DNA of 64,000 nt from NCBI RefSeq assembly GCF_002019595.1, contig NZ_KV917369.1:3550624-3614623 (forward strand). Reading direction: 5' to 3'. Of the stretch, positions 7,166 through 15,997 are shown one piece after another (within the stretch, counting starts at the first letter, position 1; each line of letters begins with the position of its first letter). The notes under the pieces were generated by a model, which was not told the origin of the DNA, searched no databases, and saw nothing but the letters and a program-made list of their open reading frames with translations. Both the position numbers and the translations under genes were made by a program. The DNA is from Priestia abyssalis (lineage in GTDB: Bacteria > Bacillota > Bacilli > Bacillales > Bacillaceae_H).

Positions 7166-8374
7166 ATGAATAAAAAAGTATATTTGTTATCTTCTTGTGT
7201 TCTTGCTTTATTAACAGCTCCTATCACAGCCAGTGCGGAGACGATTAAAGAACAAACACAACAAATCGAACAAGATTTATCAGAAGTGACTCAACAGAAA
7301 TTGCAAGTCCAGGAAGAAATTGAAGCCACTCAAAAAAAGATACAAGAATTAAACCAGCAAATTACGGACTCGAATAAAAATATCCAAAAGAAAGAACAAG
7401 AATTAAATAAAATTAACGAGGAAATAGCGGATTTAAACGAAGAGGAAAAAGAAATAACGACTCTACTTAAAAACAGGGAAGCAGAATTTAAAGACAGGGT
7501 ATCTTCCTATTATCGGACAGAAGGTCAAATGTCTTTTTTAAATGTTGTTTTTTCTATTAATAGTTTTGAAGAATTTATTAATTACTTTGTTTCCTATGAC
7601 ATCATCGTAAATGAAGATAAAAAGTTCATTGAAGAATATATTCAAAATCAGAACAAAGTAGCGGAAATTAAAGAAAAGGTAACATCATTACAAAAATCGA
7701 CGGTACAAGAAAAAGCAGCCCTTGAATTACTTAAAGCAAATCAAGAAAAAAGTAAAAAAGAAAAAGAAACGTTAACCATAACCCTAAGCGAAAAGAAAAC
7801 ACAATTGGAAAAAGAAGAACAGGGAAAAACATTGGCACTTGAATTATTACAGGAAAATAGTCAAGAGATTCTTAACTTAATTAATAACGACAATGGTAAT
7901 TATCATGGGAATATTCAAATCATCCATTCCGTTATATCCCCTTTTGTGTCCGATGCCCAAAAACTGCAAAAGGAAAACGGAATTCCTGCGTCTATCATTT
8001 TAGGTCAAATCCTGCTGGAAAGTTCTGGTCGTTATAATGGTTTATCAGGCCTTGCTTATGAAGCAAAAAATTTATTTGGAGTGAAAGGAACAGGTACAGC
8101 CGGTTCGGTACATATGGATACAACCGAATATGTAGATGGCCAAAAAATCGTCACCAAAGCCCAGTTTGCCAAGTACAACACTTATTATGATAGTATGGCA
8201 GCTCATACAAATCTATTATTACGACCAAGATACCAAAAGCATTTAAAAAATGCCAAGACCATTGGCGATTATGCACATGGCATTCATGATGCCGGGTATG
8301 CGACTGATCCAAACTATGCAGCCAAATTAATGAAGGTGATCTATCAGTACGATTTATGGAAATTAGATGTATAA
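7166..8374 (+). CDS. Secreted coiled-coil peptidoglycan hydrolase (glucosaminidase)
   Basis: 402 residues, start behind ACGGAGG. The signal peptide ends near SASAE-like ITASAETIK (about residue 25). Residues 27-240 are a long two-part coiled coil like those of CwlO/PcsB/YibP (heptads of E/K/Q with a hinge RVSSYYRTEGQMSFLNVVFS...SFEEFINYFVSY, a loop that in PcsB/EnvC relatives contacts FtsX). The C-terminal domain (about 250-402) is an exo/endo-glucosaminidase of the FlgJ/LytG type: GIPASIILGQILLESSGR carries the catalytic Glu, followed by LFGVKGTG, YNTYYDSMAAHTNLL and AGYATDPNYAAKL. The gene precedes ftsEX, so the ABC complex probably activates this hydrolase. Confidence 0.9.
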   Translation: MNKKVYLLSSCVLALLTAPITASAETIKEQTQQIEQDLSEVTQQKLQVQEEIEATQKKIQELNQQITDSNKNIQKKEQELNKINEEIADLNEEEKEITTLLKNREAEFKDRVSSYYRTEGQMSFLNVVFSINSFEEFINYFVSYDIIVNEDKKFIEEYIQNQNKVAEIKEKVTSLQKSTVQEKAALELLKANQEKSKKEKETLTITLSEKKTQLEKEEQGKTLALELLQENSQEILNLINNDNGNYHGNIQIIHSVISPFVSDAQKLQKENGIPASIILGQILLESSGRYNGLSGLAYEAKNLFGVKGTGTAGSVHMDTTEYVDGQKIVTKAQFAKYNTYYDSMAAHTNLLLRPRYQKHLKNAKTIGDYAHGIHDAGYATDPNYAAKLMKVIYQYDLWKLDV

Positions 8375-8398
8375 GTTTAGGAGTTTTATATCACCCCT

Positions 8399-8520
8399 AT
8401 TTATATACATTCTACTTAATAACTCGACACGAATTTATTCTATCGAGAGGTATTTACATTCGGAGGTCCAGCCCACTTGAATTTACCCTCAAATTTTCTA
8501 AGTCGATCTATATAAAAGGA
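8399..8520 (+). repeat. Dispersed repeat family R1, copy 2, inside the hydrolase-ftsEX operon
   Basis: Blocks TATATACATTCTACTTAATA, CTCGACACGAATTTATTC, ATCGAGAGG, CCACTTGAATT, ACCCTCAAATTTTCTAAGTC and GATCTATATA match copies at 3827-3936 (minus strand) and 18422-18634. This copy fills most of the 159-bp gap between the hydrolase stop and ftsE. Confidence 0.7.
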
Positions 8521-8533
8521 GAGTTGAAACAGA

Positions 8534-9214
8534 TTGATTGAATTTAAAGAAGTAGAGAAACTCTATCAAAACGGCGTGCATGCCCTCAAAAAAATGAATC
8601 TTCATATATCAGAAGGAGAATTTGTTTTGATCATCGGTGAGAGCGGAGCAGGTAAATCGACGCTAAATAAACTTATAACAAGAGAAGAAAAAGCAACAGG
8701 CGGCGAAGTTATTGTGAATGGCTTTAATCTATCGTCATTAAAAGAAAAGGATATCCCCTCTTTAAGAAGATCCATCGGGATGGTTTTTCAAGAATTTCGT
8801 TTATTATCGAAAATGACGGTGTTTGAAAATGTTGCGTTTGCCCAAGAAGCGATCGGTATTCCCTTAGATCTTATTTCTGACAATGTATCACAAGCATTGG
8901 CAACCGTTGGGCTTGATTCAAAAGCAGATTATTTTCCAAAAGAATTGTCAGGGGGCGAACAACAACGAGTAGCGATTGCCAGAGCGATCGTAAACCGACC
9001 TAACATTATTGTAGCAGATGAGCCTACCGGAAATTTAGATTCAAAAACGGCATGGGAAATTATGAGTGTACTTGAAGACATTAATAAACAAGGCACCACG
9101 ATTATCATGACCACTCATAATCAAGAGTTTATTAAACATACAACAAAACGAATCATTGTAATGGACCATGGAAAAATGCTTCGTGATGATAAAGGGAAGG
9201 TGCTTACAAGTTGA
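8534..9214 (+). CDS. ftsE: Cell-division ABC transporter ATP-binding protein FtsE
   Basis: 226 residues from a TTG start; AAAGGAG lies 12 bp upstream and no in-frame ATG is available. All ABC motifs are present: Walker A GESGAGKST (about 37-45), Q-loop MVFQEFRLL, signature LSGGEQQR, Walker B IIVADEPTGNLD and H-loop MTTHN. The FQEFRLL stretch and the short 226-residue length are typical of FtsE. With FtsX it forms a type VII (mechanotransmitting) ABC complex that does not transport but drives peptidoglycan hydrolases across the membrane. It is coupled to ftsX by a 4-bp overlap, and the hydrolase upstream is its probable client. Confidence 0.95.
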   Translation: MIEFKEVEKLYQNGVHALKKMNLHISEGEFVLIIGESGAGKSTLNKLITREEKATGGEVIVNGFNLSSLKEKDIPSLRRSIGMVFQEFRLLSKMTVFENVAFAQEAIGIPLDLISDNVSQALATVGLDSKADYFPKELSGGEQQRVAIARAIVNRPNIIVADEPTGNLDSKTAWEIMSVLEDINKQGTTIIMTTHNQEFIKHTTKRIIVMDHGKMLRDDKGKVLTS

Positions 9215-10104
9215 AACGGAACACGTATTGGCATCGGCATGTAAGAGAAGGAATAAACAATTTCAAAAGAAATGGCTCGATGACCGTTGCTTCCGTTAGC
9301 TCCCTGGCTTTTATGCTCTTCCTCATTGGGCTAACGGTCTTACTAACCTTAAATTTAAACCATTTGACGACGAAAGTAGAGGAAAATGTTGAAATAAACG
9401 TCTATTTAAAAAATTCTAATTCCGCCGACTTAAAAGCACTTACAGACACGATACAATCCTTTGAACATGTGTCATCCGTTGAGTTTATTTCAAAAAATGA
9501 AGGGCTTCAAAGTTTTATGGAAAGCTTAGGTGATGAAGGTGCAGCTTTTCAAACATTAAAAGAGGATAACCCTTTAAATGATTTATTGGTTATTAAAACA
9601 AAACAGCCGCAAGATGTAACAGCTGTTGCGAAACAGGTGGAAAAATTAGACGAAGTGGATAAAGTGGTGTACGCAGAAAGCGTAGTAAATCCCCTGTTTA
9701 CATCAACGAAACTAGCTCGTATCATCGGGGTTATTTTTATTATTTGCCTTACTTTGATTGCTGTTCACTTAGTGACAAATACAATAAAACTAACGGTTCT
9801 AGCCAGAAAAGAAGAAATCCAACTGAGAAAGCTGATAGGAGCCAGCAACCATTTCATCAGGTTCCCTTTTTATATCGAAGGCTCACTCATCGGGCTTTTA
9901 GGGGCATCCATCGCCAGCTTACTTGTTGTGATTGGGTATTGTTTTACTTATAGCTATTTCAATAAATATATAGATATTGCTTTTCTTACGCTCATTTCTC
10001 CCCTTCCTCTCCTTCCTATTTTTTGTTTGACTCTTCTTATCTTTGGTCATCTAATCGGAATTTGGGGAGCTGTTTCATCGTTAAGGCGAATATTAAAAAT
10101 CTAA
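9211..10104 (+). CDS. ftsX: Cell-division ABC transporter permease FtsX
   Basis: 297 residues from a TTG overlapping the ftsE stop (TTGA). Topology is the FtsX norm: a cytoplasmic N-terminus (HVREGINNFKRNGSMTVASVSS), TM1 (LAFMLFLIGLTVLLTLNLN), a large extracellular loop of about 110 residues that binds hydrolase coiled coils, then three TM helices near 165-185, 222-245 and 258-280. The cytoplasmic segment EEIQLRKLIGASNHFIRFPFYIEG is the conserved coupling motif to FtsE. The operon ends at the hairpin at 10140-10172. Confidence 0.95.
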   Translation: MKRNTYWHRHVREGINNFKRNGSMTVASVSSLAFMLFLIGLTVLLTLNLNHLTTKVEENVEINVYLKNSNSADLKALTDTIQSFEHVSSVEFISKNEGLQSFMESLGDEGAAFQTLKEDNPLNDLLVIKTKQPQDVTAVAKQVEKLDEVDKVVYAESVVNPLFTSTKLARIIGVIFIICLTLIAVHLVTNTIKLTVLARKEEIQLRKLIGASNHFIRFPFYIEGSLIGLLGASIASLLVVIGYCFTYSYFNKYIDIAFLTLISPLPLLPIFCLTLLIFGHLIGIWGAVSSLRRILKI

Positions 10105-10139
10105 TCTTGCTATTCATCCTATATGATTATCTCCATATG

Positions 10140-10172
10140 AAAAGGCCCACACCAACCTAGTATGGGCCTTTT
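10140..10172. terminator. Bidirectional terminator after ftsX
   Basis: AAAAGGCCCA / TGGGCCTTTT arms with U/A tracts on both sides. It serves ftsX from the left and the minus-strand small gene at 10187-10372 from the right. Confidence 0.85.
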
Positions 10173-10186
10173 CTTCTACTTCCTAT

Positions 10187-10372
10187 TCAAAAGTAAATTT
10201 CTACCGGCAAATTCGTCGTAACTCATTCTCGACCCTTATGTGGAATATACCTGTTTCTTACAGGCGTGCCTTTCGTCCGCCCAATAAAGTTACTATTCAC
10301 AGAAATCAATACGAATCTCGAAGTCGCTGTTAAATCTTCCGTTAACCCTTCCAATTTGACCAGTCCCTTCAT
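10187..10372 (-). pseudogene. Small-protein family S1, copy with premature stop
   Basis: ATG at 10372 opens MKGLVKLEGLTEDL, then TSRFVLISVNSNFIGRTKGT and PVRNRYIPHKGRE, stopping at TGA 10225-10223 (49 residues). The frame continues after that stop with VTTNLPVEIYF and a second stop at 10187, matching the intact C-terminus of the copy at 12357-12512. So a CGA or TGG-like codon has probably become TGA. A terminator follows immediately. I do not recognise the family. Upstream sequence (10373-10440) is also shared with the copy at 12597-12716. Confidence 0.5.
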
Positions 10373-10587
10373 TTTGTATTGCCTTGCATAGGTTGTTTAC
10401 CCGGTTGGATTGATACAAAACACGTTTTGTGCAGGAAAAATGTGGTATAAAACAGATTGATACCAATCAAATACTCATGACCTGCGTGGCTGGCTGAATG
10501 ATCTATAAGCATCATAAAATAGCTTCGCTTCTATTTCTTCATATTTTCTTCGTTTTTCCTTTTCGTTAAAATAACCTAAAGACACAA

Positions 10588-10630
10588 AAATACTTCGTTC
10601 ATTCTAAGATTTAGAATGAACGAAGTATTT
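10588..10630 (-). terminator. Terminator of selO
   Basis: Perfect 18-bp arms (AAATACTTCGTTCATTCT and its complement) around a 7-nt loop, 18 bp past the selO stop. Confidence 0.9.
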
Positions 10631-10647
10631 GAGTCAAAAGCTCTATA

Positions 10648-12105
10648 TCAGGTACCGCAAAAAGTTCGGTAAGGACGGTTTGACAGCGCAGGTAATGTGC
10701 AGTAATCATCCTGTTCAGGAACGTGCGCGAACGGACGGGAAAGAACATCAATAAGCCGTTCCATCACACTGTAGTCCCCATTGTTCGCGGCTTCCAGTGC
10801 TTCTTCTACCCGATGGTTCCGAGGAATGACCGCAGGATTGCTGTCCCGCATCAACTGACTTGAGGAGGCTTTCGGTTCGTCCTGTCTGCCGAGTCTTGCC
10901 TGCCACCGCTCATGCCATTGGGAAAATTCAGGGGTTCCAAACAGTTCCATACCCTCCAACTTATCAAACGTTAAGGCGCGGAAGGTGTTGGTGTAGTCTG
11001 CACGATGCTTTTGCATCATACCGAGAAGATCTTCAACAAGAGATTGATCCTCTGCCTCTTCAGTAAACAGCCCCAGTTTTGTTCTCATTCCAGAAAGCCA
11101 ATGATGCTGATACAATTTCGGAAATTCTGAAATGGCCTCCTGTGCCAGCTCGACAGCCTGATCCTGATCATCATGAAGCAGCGACAATAGAGATTCAGCA
11201 AATCGAGCGAGATTCCATCCGCCAATAGGAGGCTGATTGCCATAGGCATAGCGGCCTTCCCTGTCAATGGAACTGAATACCGTTGCCGGGTCATAAACAT
11301 CCATAAAAGCGCAAGGTCCATAATCAATGGTTTCCCCGCTGATGGTCATGTTGTCGGTGTTCATCACTCCGTGAATAAATCCGACCAGCTGCCATTGCGA
11401 AATCAGCCTAGCCTGCCGCTTAACCACTTCCTGAAGCAGCGAAAGATAGCGGTTCTCATCGGCTTCAACGTCTGGAAAATGGCGCTTTAATGTATAGTCG
11501 GCCAAGGTCTGAAGATCCTCGGTTGTGCCCCAATTTGCAGCGTATTGAAAGGTGCCAACACGCAGATGGCTGGCAGCCACACGAGTCAGAATGGCACCCG
11601 GAAGAGCGGTTTCGCGAATGACGGATTCACCCGTTGTCACCACTGCCAGACTGCGGGTGGTAGGAATACCAAGTCCATGCATCGCTTCGCTGATGATGTA
11701 TTCGCGCAGCATCGGCCCAAGTGCCGCTCGACCATCGCCTCCGCGGGAGTATGGCGTGCGCCCCGGTCCCTTAAGCTGGATATCAAACCGGTCGCCTGAC
11801 GGAGTCATCTGTTCGCCAAGCAGCACAGCCCGGCCGTCCCCTAACATATTAAAATACCCGAATTGATGCCCCGCGTAGGCTTGAGCAAGCGGGGAAGCGC
11901 CTTCAGGAATCCTGTTGCCGGCAAACACCTCTACGCCGTCTTCGCTTTTCAGCGCCTCGCCGTTCAACCCTAATGATGCTGCCAGCGCATCATTGAAAAT
12001 AACTAACTTCGGCGATTGTACAGGGTGTGGGTGTTGATCGGTGAAAAATGCTTTTGGCAGACGTGCATAACTATTGTCTAAATTCCATCCTAGTTCTTTT
12101 GTCAT
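10648..12105 (-). CDS. selO: Protein adenylyltransferase SelO (YdiU/UPF0061 family)
   Basis: 485 residues from the ATG at 12105 (AAAGGGG upstream); the frame extends 11 codons further without a ribosome site. Family hallmarks: [11 protein letters not shown] near the N-terminus, [27 protein letters not shown], the pseudokinase core [63 protein letters not shown] and [11 protein letters not shown]. The C-terminus ends YRTFCGT; SelO carries selenocysteine or, as here, cysteine at this position. SelO transfers AMP from ATP to Ser/Thr/Tyr of target proteins in redox stress. The gene is visibly richer in G and C than its neighbours, with S1-family repeats on both sides, which hints at a separate origin. 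Confidence 0.95.
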   Translation of the reverse strand: MTKELGWNLDNSYARLPKAFFTDQHPHPVQSPKLVIFNDALAASLGLNGEALKSEDGVEVFAGNRIPEGASPLAQAYAGHQFGYFNMLGDGRAVLLGEQMTPSGDRFDIQLKGPGRTPYSRGGDGRAALGPMLREYIISEAMHGLGIPTTRSLAVVTTGESVIRETALPGAILTRVAASHLRVGTFQYAANWGTTEDLQTLADYTLKRHFPDVEADENRYLSLLQEVVKRQARLISQWQLVGFIHGVMNTDNMTISGETIDYGPCAFMDVYDPATVFSSIDREGRYAYGNQPPIGGWNLARFAESLLSLLHDDQDQAVELAQEAISEFPKLYQHHWLSGMRTKLGLFTEEAEDQSLVEDLLGMMQKHRADYTNTFRALTFDKLEGMELFGTPEFSQWHERWQARLGRQDEPKASSSQLMRDSNPAVIPRNHRVEEALEAANNGDYSVMERLIDVLSRPFAHVPEQDDYCTLPALSNRPYRTFCGT

Positions 12106-12307
12106 CGTATCCCCTTTCTTCCTTTGAAGGTTTCCCATAAGAAAGCCTTCTTCATGTCTGCTTCTTCCAGTTTATTATAACCTTTCCAGATAAAGATGAC
12201 GCATTTTAAATATTTTTGATTATAAACGGAAATCAAATATGGATTATTTAGGGGAAATCTGAACAATTATGAATCTGTATTCCATCAAACTACATTTTCT
12301 GTTATAT

Positions 12308-12345
12308 AGGAAAGGCCCACACCAATCTGGTATGGACCCTTCCTA
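12308..12345 (-). terminator. Hairpin after small gene 12357-12512
   Basis: AGGAAAGGCCCACACC pairs imperfectly with GGTATGGACCCTTCCT around AATCT. It is homologous to the hairpin at 10140-10172, so the S1 gene and its terminator were duplicated as a unit. Confidence 0.6.
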
Positions 12346-12356
12346 TTACTTCTATA

Positions 12357-12512
12357 TTAAAAGTAAATTTCTACGGGGAGATTTGTTGTAACTCGTTTAC
12401 GATCCTTACGTGGAATATACCGGTTTCTCACAAGCGTTCCCTTCGTTAACCATACAAATCTTTTATTCGGCTGGAACAATACTTCCACCGAATTTGCTGT
12501 TAAGACACTCAT
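12357..12512 (-). CDS. Small-protein family S1, intact 51-residue copy
   Basis: ATG at 12512 with GGAAGGA 9 bp upstream opens 51 codons: MSVLTANSVEVLFQPNKRFV, WLTKGTLVRNRYIPRK, DRKRVTTNLPVEIYF. It is rich in basic residues, predicted beta (alternating V/T/R), and has no signal peptide or membrane segment. It shares TKGTxVRNRYIP and VTTNLPVEIYF with the broken copy at 10187-10372, and the FV..TKGT part with 12597-12716. A hairpin follows the stop. Function unknown. The good ribosome site argues that it is expressed. Confidence 0.5.
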   Translation of the reverse strand: MSVLTANSVEVLFQPNKRFVWLTKGTLVRNRYIPRKDRKRVTTNLPVEIYF

Positions 12513-12596
12513 GCTTATCAGTCCTTCCGTTTTGGTATTGTCCGTTTTTTAATCTTTGAAATAAATGTTGTCTCTGCTAAATCTAGCAGCCTTTCG

Positions 12597-12716
12597 TTAC
12601 GTCCAATGATTGGCGACAGTAGTGCCTTTCGTTCGCCAAACAAATTTGCTGTTCACAGGAATCAATACGAATTTCGAAGTCGCTGCTAAATCTTCCAATT
12701 TGACCAGTCCCTTCAT
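12597..12716 (-). pseudogene. Small-protein family S1, truncated copy
   Basis: 39 codons from the ATG at 12716: MKGLVKLEDLAATSKFVLIP, VNSKFVWRTKGTTVANHWT, then TAA. The first 33 residues follow the copy at 10223-10372 closely. The NRYIP...LPVEIYF end is missing, but the intact copy lies just downstream on the same strand. Either the two are a split tandem pair or this is a deletion derivative. Confidence 0.45.
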
Positions 12717-12900
12717 TTTGTATTGCCTTGCATAGGTTGTTTACCCGGGAATATAAGCATAAAACGCATTTCTTTCAGGAAAAATGTGGAATGAAGATAT
12801 TTTTTAAAATTTATAGTATCCTCTTTCCATTAAAGAGCTGGTTTACAAAATGAATTTCTCCTCTATTGTTCAAAATTTCACAAAGGTGTCACAAAATACG

Positions 12901-12930
12901 TGTAAACGCTTACCATTTTGTTGGTATACT
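12901..12930 (+). promoter_or_regulatory. cre-like site overlapping a promoter
   Basis: TGTAAACGCTTACC (12901-12914) fits the cre consensus except for the last base, and covers the -35 region of a promoter with -10 TATACT at 12925-12930. It lies 59 bp before the small gene at 12989, an arrangement expected for CcpA repression. Confidence 0.45.
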
Positions 12931-12988
12931 TAATTTAAGAAAACCTTTATAGTTTTCAATAAAATTCAAAAGATGAGGAGAGAGTGAA

Positions 12989-13171
12989 ATGATTTTAAAA
13001 CAGTTAATCAAAACAGGCTTAATCACAATTAATTATTATAAAGATGGGGTGATTCATAAATGCAAGGGGTATGTTCAAAACCTTAACTTGGCAGAGCAAA
13101 CCCTTTCTTTAAAAGATCAACAAGAGAACATCTTGTCTATTCGGTTATCAACTATTGTGGAAGTTAATTAA
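12989..13171 (+). CDS. YolD-like small protein
   Basis: 60 residues, ATG behind GAGGAGAGAG. Pattern: a basic N-terminal helix (ILKQLIKTGLITINYY), then strands HKCKGYVQNLNLAEQTLSLK and ENILSIRLSTIVEVN, like the C-terminal half of YolD-like proteins (G-x-I/V-x-x-L/I-D...L...I-x-x-I-x-x-I). Members are often found with DNA-repair polymerases, but no imuB/uvrX-type gene is adjacent here. It stands alone behind a cre-overlapped promoter. The family assignment is tentative. Confidence 0.55.
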   Translation: MILKQLIKTGLITINYYKDGVIHKCKGYVQNLNLAEQTLSLKDQQENILSIRLSTIVEVN

Positions 13172-13329
13172 ATGACGTATGACGAATGTTTTGCATGAAG
13201 TTCTAACTAAAACAACAGCCATATTTTAACTCATTTTAGGTCGTTGACTGATGAGAAAAAATATGGCTATTATTTATCTTCAGGTATTTCTCCAGTGCCT
13301 GTGGCTTTCCGCAGTGCTTTCTAATAACA

Positions 13330-14562
13330 TCAGCCCCCTGCGTTTACCCTTACACTTTGTTCGATTTGTTCCTCATTTTTCGTTAATTTCAAGAAAACGA
13401 TAGAACCCATAAAAGAGGTGGTAAATAATATCGCTCCCATTGGCACTGCTGTTTCTTCATTAATGCCGACAAGCGGTGAGACCATGGATCCCAGTAATAA
13501 CGGCAATAAACCTAACAAGGCACTTGCGCTTCCGGCCCGGTGTCCCTGATGTTTCATTGCCAGCGTAAAACAGCTTGTGATAATCATGCCCATAGAGGCC
13601 ATGTAAATAAAAATCGGGATGACGAGCGTAGCCAGCGGCCCCTCGATAATGGTCATGATAAGAAGAATGAAGGTTGCACTTACAGCCATCATGACGGCAG
13701 TTCGAAGCAATTTCCGTTCGTGAATGATTGCACTAAACCGCCCAATGATAAAGCTCCCCGTAATAATGGCTAAACCATTAATGCCAAATAAAATACTAAA
13801 AGCTTGCGGCGATACATGATAGATGCCCTGATAGACGAAAGGAGTTCCTGACACATAGGCAAAACTCCCCCCATGAATAAGCCCGACAGTCAAAGCGTAG
13901 CCGATGAACGAACGATCCCGCAGCAAACTGCCCATCGTGCGAACAGAATGTCGAACTGAACTTGGAGTTCGCTTCTCCGGCGGCAATGTTTCCTTTAATC
14001 CCAAAGCAATGATCACAACAATGAAAAGTCCGAGCAAACTTAAAAAATAAAAAATGGTATTCCAGTTTGCAAACGGCAAAAGCAAGATCGCTCCGCCGGC
14101 CATCGGCGCAATCATTGGAGCCGTTGCATTTATAACCATTAAAAGCGCGAAAAATTTCGTCAGCTCTCTTCCGCTAAACACATCACGCACAACCGCACGA
14201 GAAAGAACAATCCCTGCTGAAGCGGTGAAGCCTTGTAAAAACCGGGCTGCTATGAACGTTGTAATATTGGGTGCAAAAGCACAGAGAAGTGATGATAATG
14301 CGAATAAGGCAATAGATACTAATAAGGGCTTCCTTCTACCCTGTGCATCACTAATTGGCCCAACAATTAGCTGACCGATTGCAAGTCCTATTAGACATGT
14401 TGTTAAGCTGAGCTGTACTAGCGAGGCACGAGCCCCTAAATCATTGGCGATATCGGGAAAGCTCGGTAAATACATATCAATATTAAACGGCCCCAGCATT
14501 CCAAGCATGCTGAGAAGAAAAGCCAATGCTAAACGCTCTTTTCCTGTTGGATTATGAAGCAT
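13330..14562 (-). CDS. MFS drug-resistance transporter, Bcr/CflA subfamily
   Basis: 410 residues from the ATG at 14562 (GGAAAGGTG 10 bp upstream); a TTG nine bases earlier abuts the SD. Twelve hydrophobic helices. The N-terminus GPFNIDMYLPSFPDIANDLG is the Bcr/CflA signature (D-M-Y-L-P-S), followed by QLSLTTCLIGLAIGQLIVGP-ISDAQGRRKPLL (motif A, loop 2-3) and RFLQGFTASAGIVLSRAVVRD (motif C region). It would export drugs or peptides by proton antiport. It is a single gene with no regulator beside it. Confidence 0.9.
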   Translation of the reverse strand: MLHNPTGKERLALAFLLSMLGMLGPFNIDMYLPSFPDIANDLGARASLVQLSLTTCLIGLAIGQLIVGPISDAQGRRKPLLVSIALFALSSLLCAFAPNITTFIAARFLQGFTASAGIVLSRAVVRDVFSGRELTKFFALLMVINATAPMIAPMAGGAILLLPFANWNTIFYFLSLLGLFIVVIIALGLKETLPPEKRTPSSVRHSVRTMGSLLRDRSFIGYALTVGLIHGGSFAYVSGTPFVYQGIYHVSPQAFSILFGINGLAIITGSFIIGRFSAIIHERKLLRTAVMMAVSATFILLIMTIIEGPLATLVIPIFIYMASMGMIITSCFTLAMKHQGHRAGSASALLGLLPLLLGSMVSPLVGINEETAVPMGAILFTTSFMGSIVFLKLTKNEEQIEQSVRVNAGG

Positions 14563-14834
14563 AAATGTCAAACACCTTTCCTGCCTAACTCTACTATATT
14601 TTTACATAAAAATGATTAGTTTAGTATACGGCAGAAAAAGCAGTCTGTCCAATGGCAGTAACTGTTCATATAAAAACTTCTAAACTTTTTCAAGTATGCA
14701 ACTCTTGGTAAATACAAGCTTTTCCCCTCTTCGTTTCTCTCATTGGGTTAATAATGCTTACACTCACACAATAATGATTCAGCTAATTTTTTACTATGTT
14801 GAAGACAGGTCTATCATTCTCTTGACAAAAAATC

Positions 14835-15719
14835 CTATTCCAATCCGCAGAAATGATCTATCACAAATTGTTTAAATTGTTGAGTTGCCGGTGATAAATA
14901 TCTTCCTTGGATCCAAGCAAGTCCAATTACCCGTTGACATTTCCGTCCACGTATCCGTATTTGTGATAGTTTACTTTGGTCTACCCCCTTCAAATCCGGT
15001 AAAATGGAAACCCCTAACCCAGCAGCCACAAGCCCTGCTACGGTATCAGCTTCTTCTCCTTCAAATGTAATCTTAGGTGTGATTCCCGCTTCTTTAAATA
15101 ATTGTTCGATCGTTAGTCGGAGAGAATACCCTTTTTTTAAGTGAATAAATGATTCATCTGCCATTTCTTCTAACGTGATACTTTCATAGCCAGCGAATTT
15201 GTGGTGTTTAGGGACTATAGCAAAGAGCTCTTCACACCAAAGTTGTTGCCATTGAATGGGAGGTTTCATTTCCATAGGAGCAATTAGACAAAGATCCAAT
15301 TCACCTCGTTGCAACTGTTCAAGAATAGTATGGGAGGGTCCTTGTCCAAGCCGAAAATTGATTTTTGGATAGTCGGTACGAAAAGAAGCAATTAAATCTG
15401 GAATAAGATTCGTACTCAGCGTGTGCAGAAAGCCGAGAGATACTTGTCCCTGCTCTGGTTCTAGCAAATCTTGAATTTCTTGTTTACCTTTATTAAATTC
15501 TTTCATCATCGCATCTACACTTTTCAAAAAAATGTGGCCATATTGATTCAATCTAATCGAACGTCCTTGACGTTCAAATAATGGAACACCTATTTCATCC
15601 TCAAATCGAGCAATCGAACGGCTGAGAGCAGACTGGGTAATGGATAGTGCCTCTGCCGCGCGCGTCACGTGTTGCATGCGTGCCAGAGTTTGGAAATATT
15701 CAAATTGTTGCCACTCCAT
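14835..15719 (-). CDS. LysR-family transcriptional regulator, divergent from an MFS transporter
   Basis: 294 residues. Winged HTH at 1-60: FEYFQTLARMQHVTRAAEAL, SITQSALSRSIARFEDEIGVPLFER. The effector domain starts with GQVSLGFLHTLSTNLIPDLI and ends with GLVAAGLGVSILPDL. The arrangement (LysR on the minus strand, MFS gene diverging) and sequence resemble the B. subtilis YybE/YybF pair. It should bind the shared 278-bp intergenic region, where an inverted repeat lies at 15746-15771, and probably controls both itself and the transporter. The inducer is unknown. Confidence 0.9.
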   Translation of the reverse strand: MEWQQFEYFQTLARMQHVTRAAEALSITQSALSRSIARFEDEIGVPLFERQGRSIRLNQYGHIFLKSVDAMMKEFNKGKQEIQDLLEPEQGQVSLGFLHTLSTNLIPDLIASFRTDYPKINFRLGQGPSHTILEQLQRGELDLCLIAPMEMKPPIQWQQLWCEELFAIVPKHHKFAGYESITLEEMADESFIHLKKGYSLRLTIEQLFKEAGITPKITFEGEEADTVAGLVAAGLGVSILPDLKGVDQSKLSQIRIRGRKCQRVIGLAWIQGRYLSPATQQFKQFVIDHFCGLE

Positions 15720-15745
15720 TCATTACACCCCTTTCATTCCATATA

Positions 15746-15771
15746 TTCATTAAAAGCATTATTATAATGAA
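15746..15771. promoter_or_regulatory. Inverted repeat, candidate LysR operator
   Basis: TTCATTA and TAATGAA separated by 12 bp, 27 bp upstream of the LysR ATG, containing the T-N11-A type spacing typical for this family. The rest of 15720-15997 holds no gene. Confidence 0.5.
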
Positions 15772-15997
15772 TTATACAACATACACCGTCGATGGTAATA
15801 TAAAATTCAAGAACATACTCGAGGATGTTCCCTAATATATAAGGCTTTTGTGCAAACAATCTATAGGATTATAAGTAAAAAATTTTTGTTTGTCATCGTA
15901 TAGAACCAAATCGCTTTTTTACAAATAATTATCTTTAAAAGGAATGATTGATTATGCAGTATGAGGAACACCATACAAATTTTAGGTTGATTGTATT

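Noticed and set aside
8356-8541. 61-residue frame between the hydrolase and ftsE
   Set aside because: It is the R1 repeat read as protein; its similarity to the upstream extension of the binding-protein frame is explained by the shared repeat.
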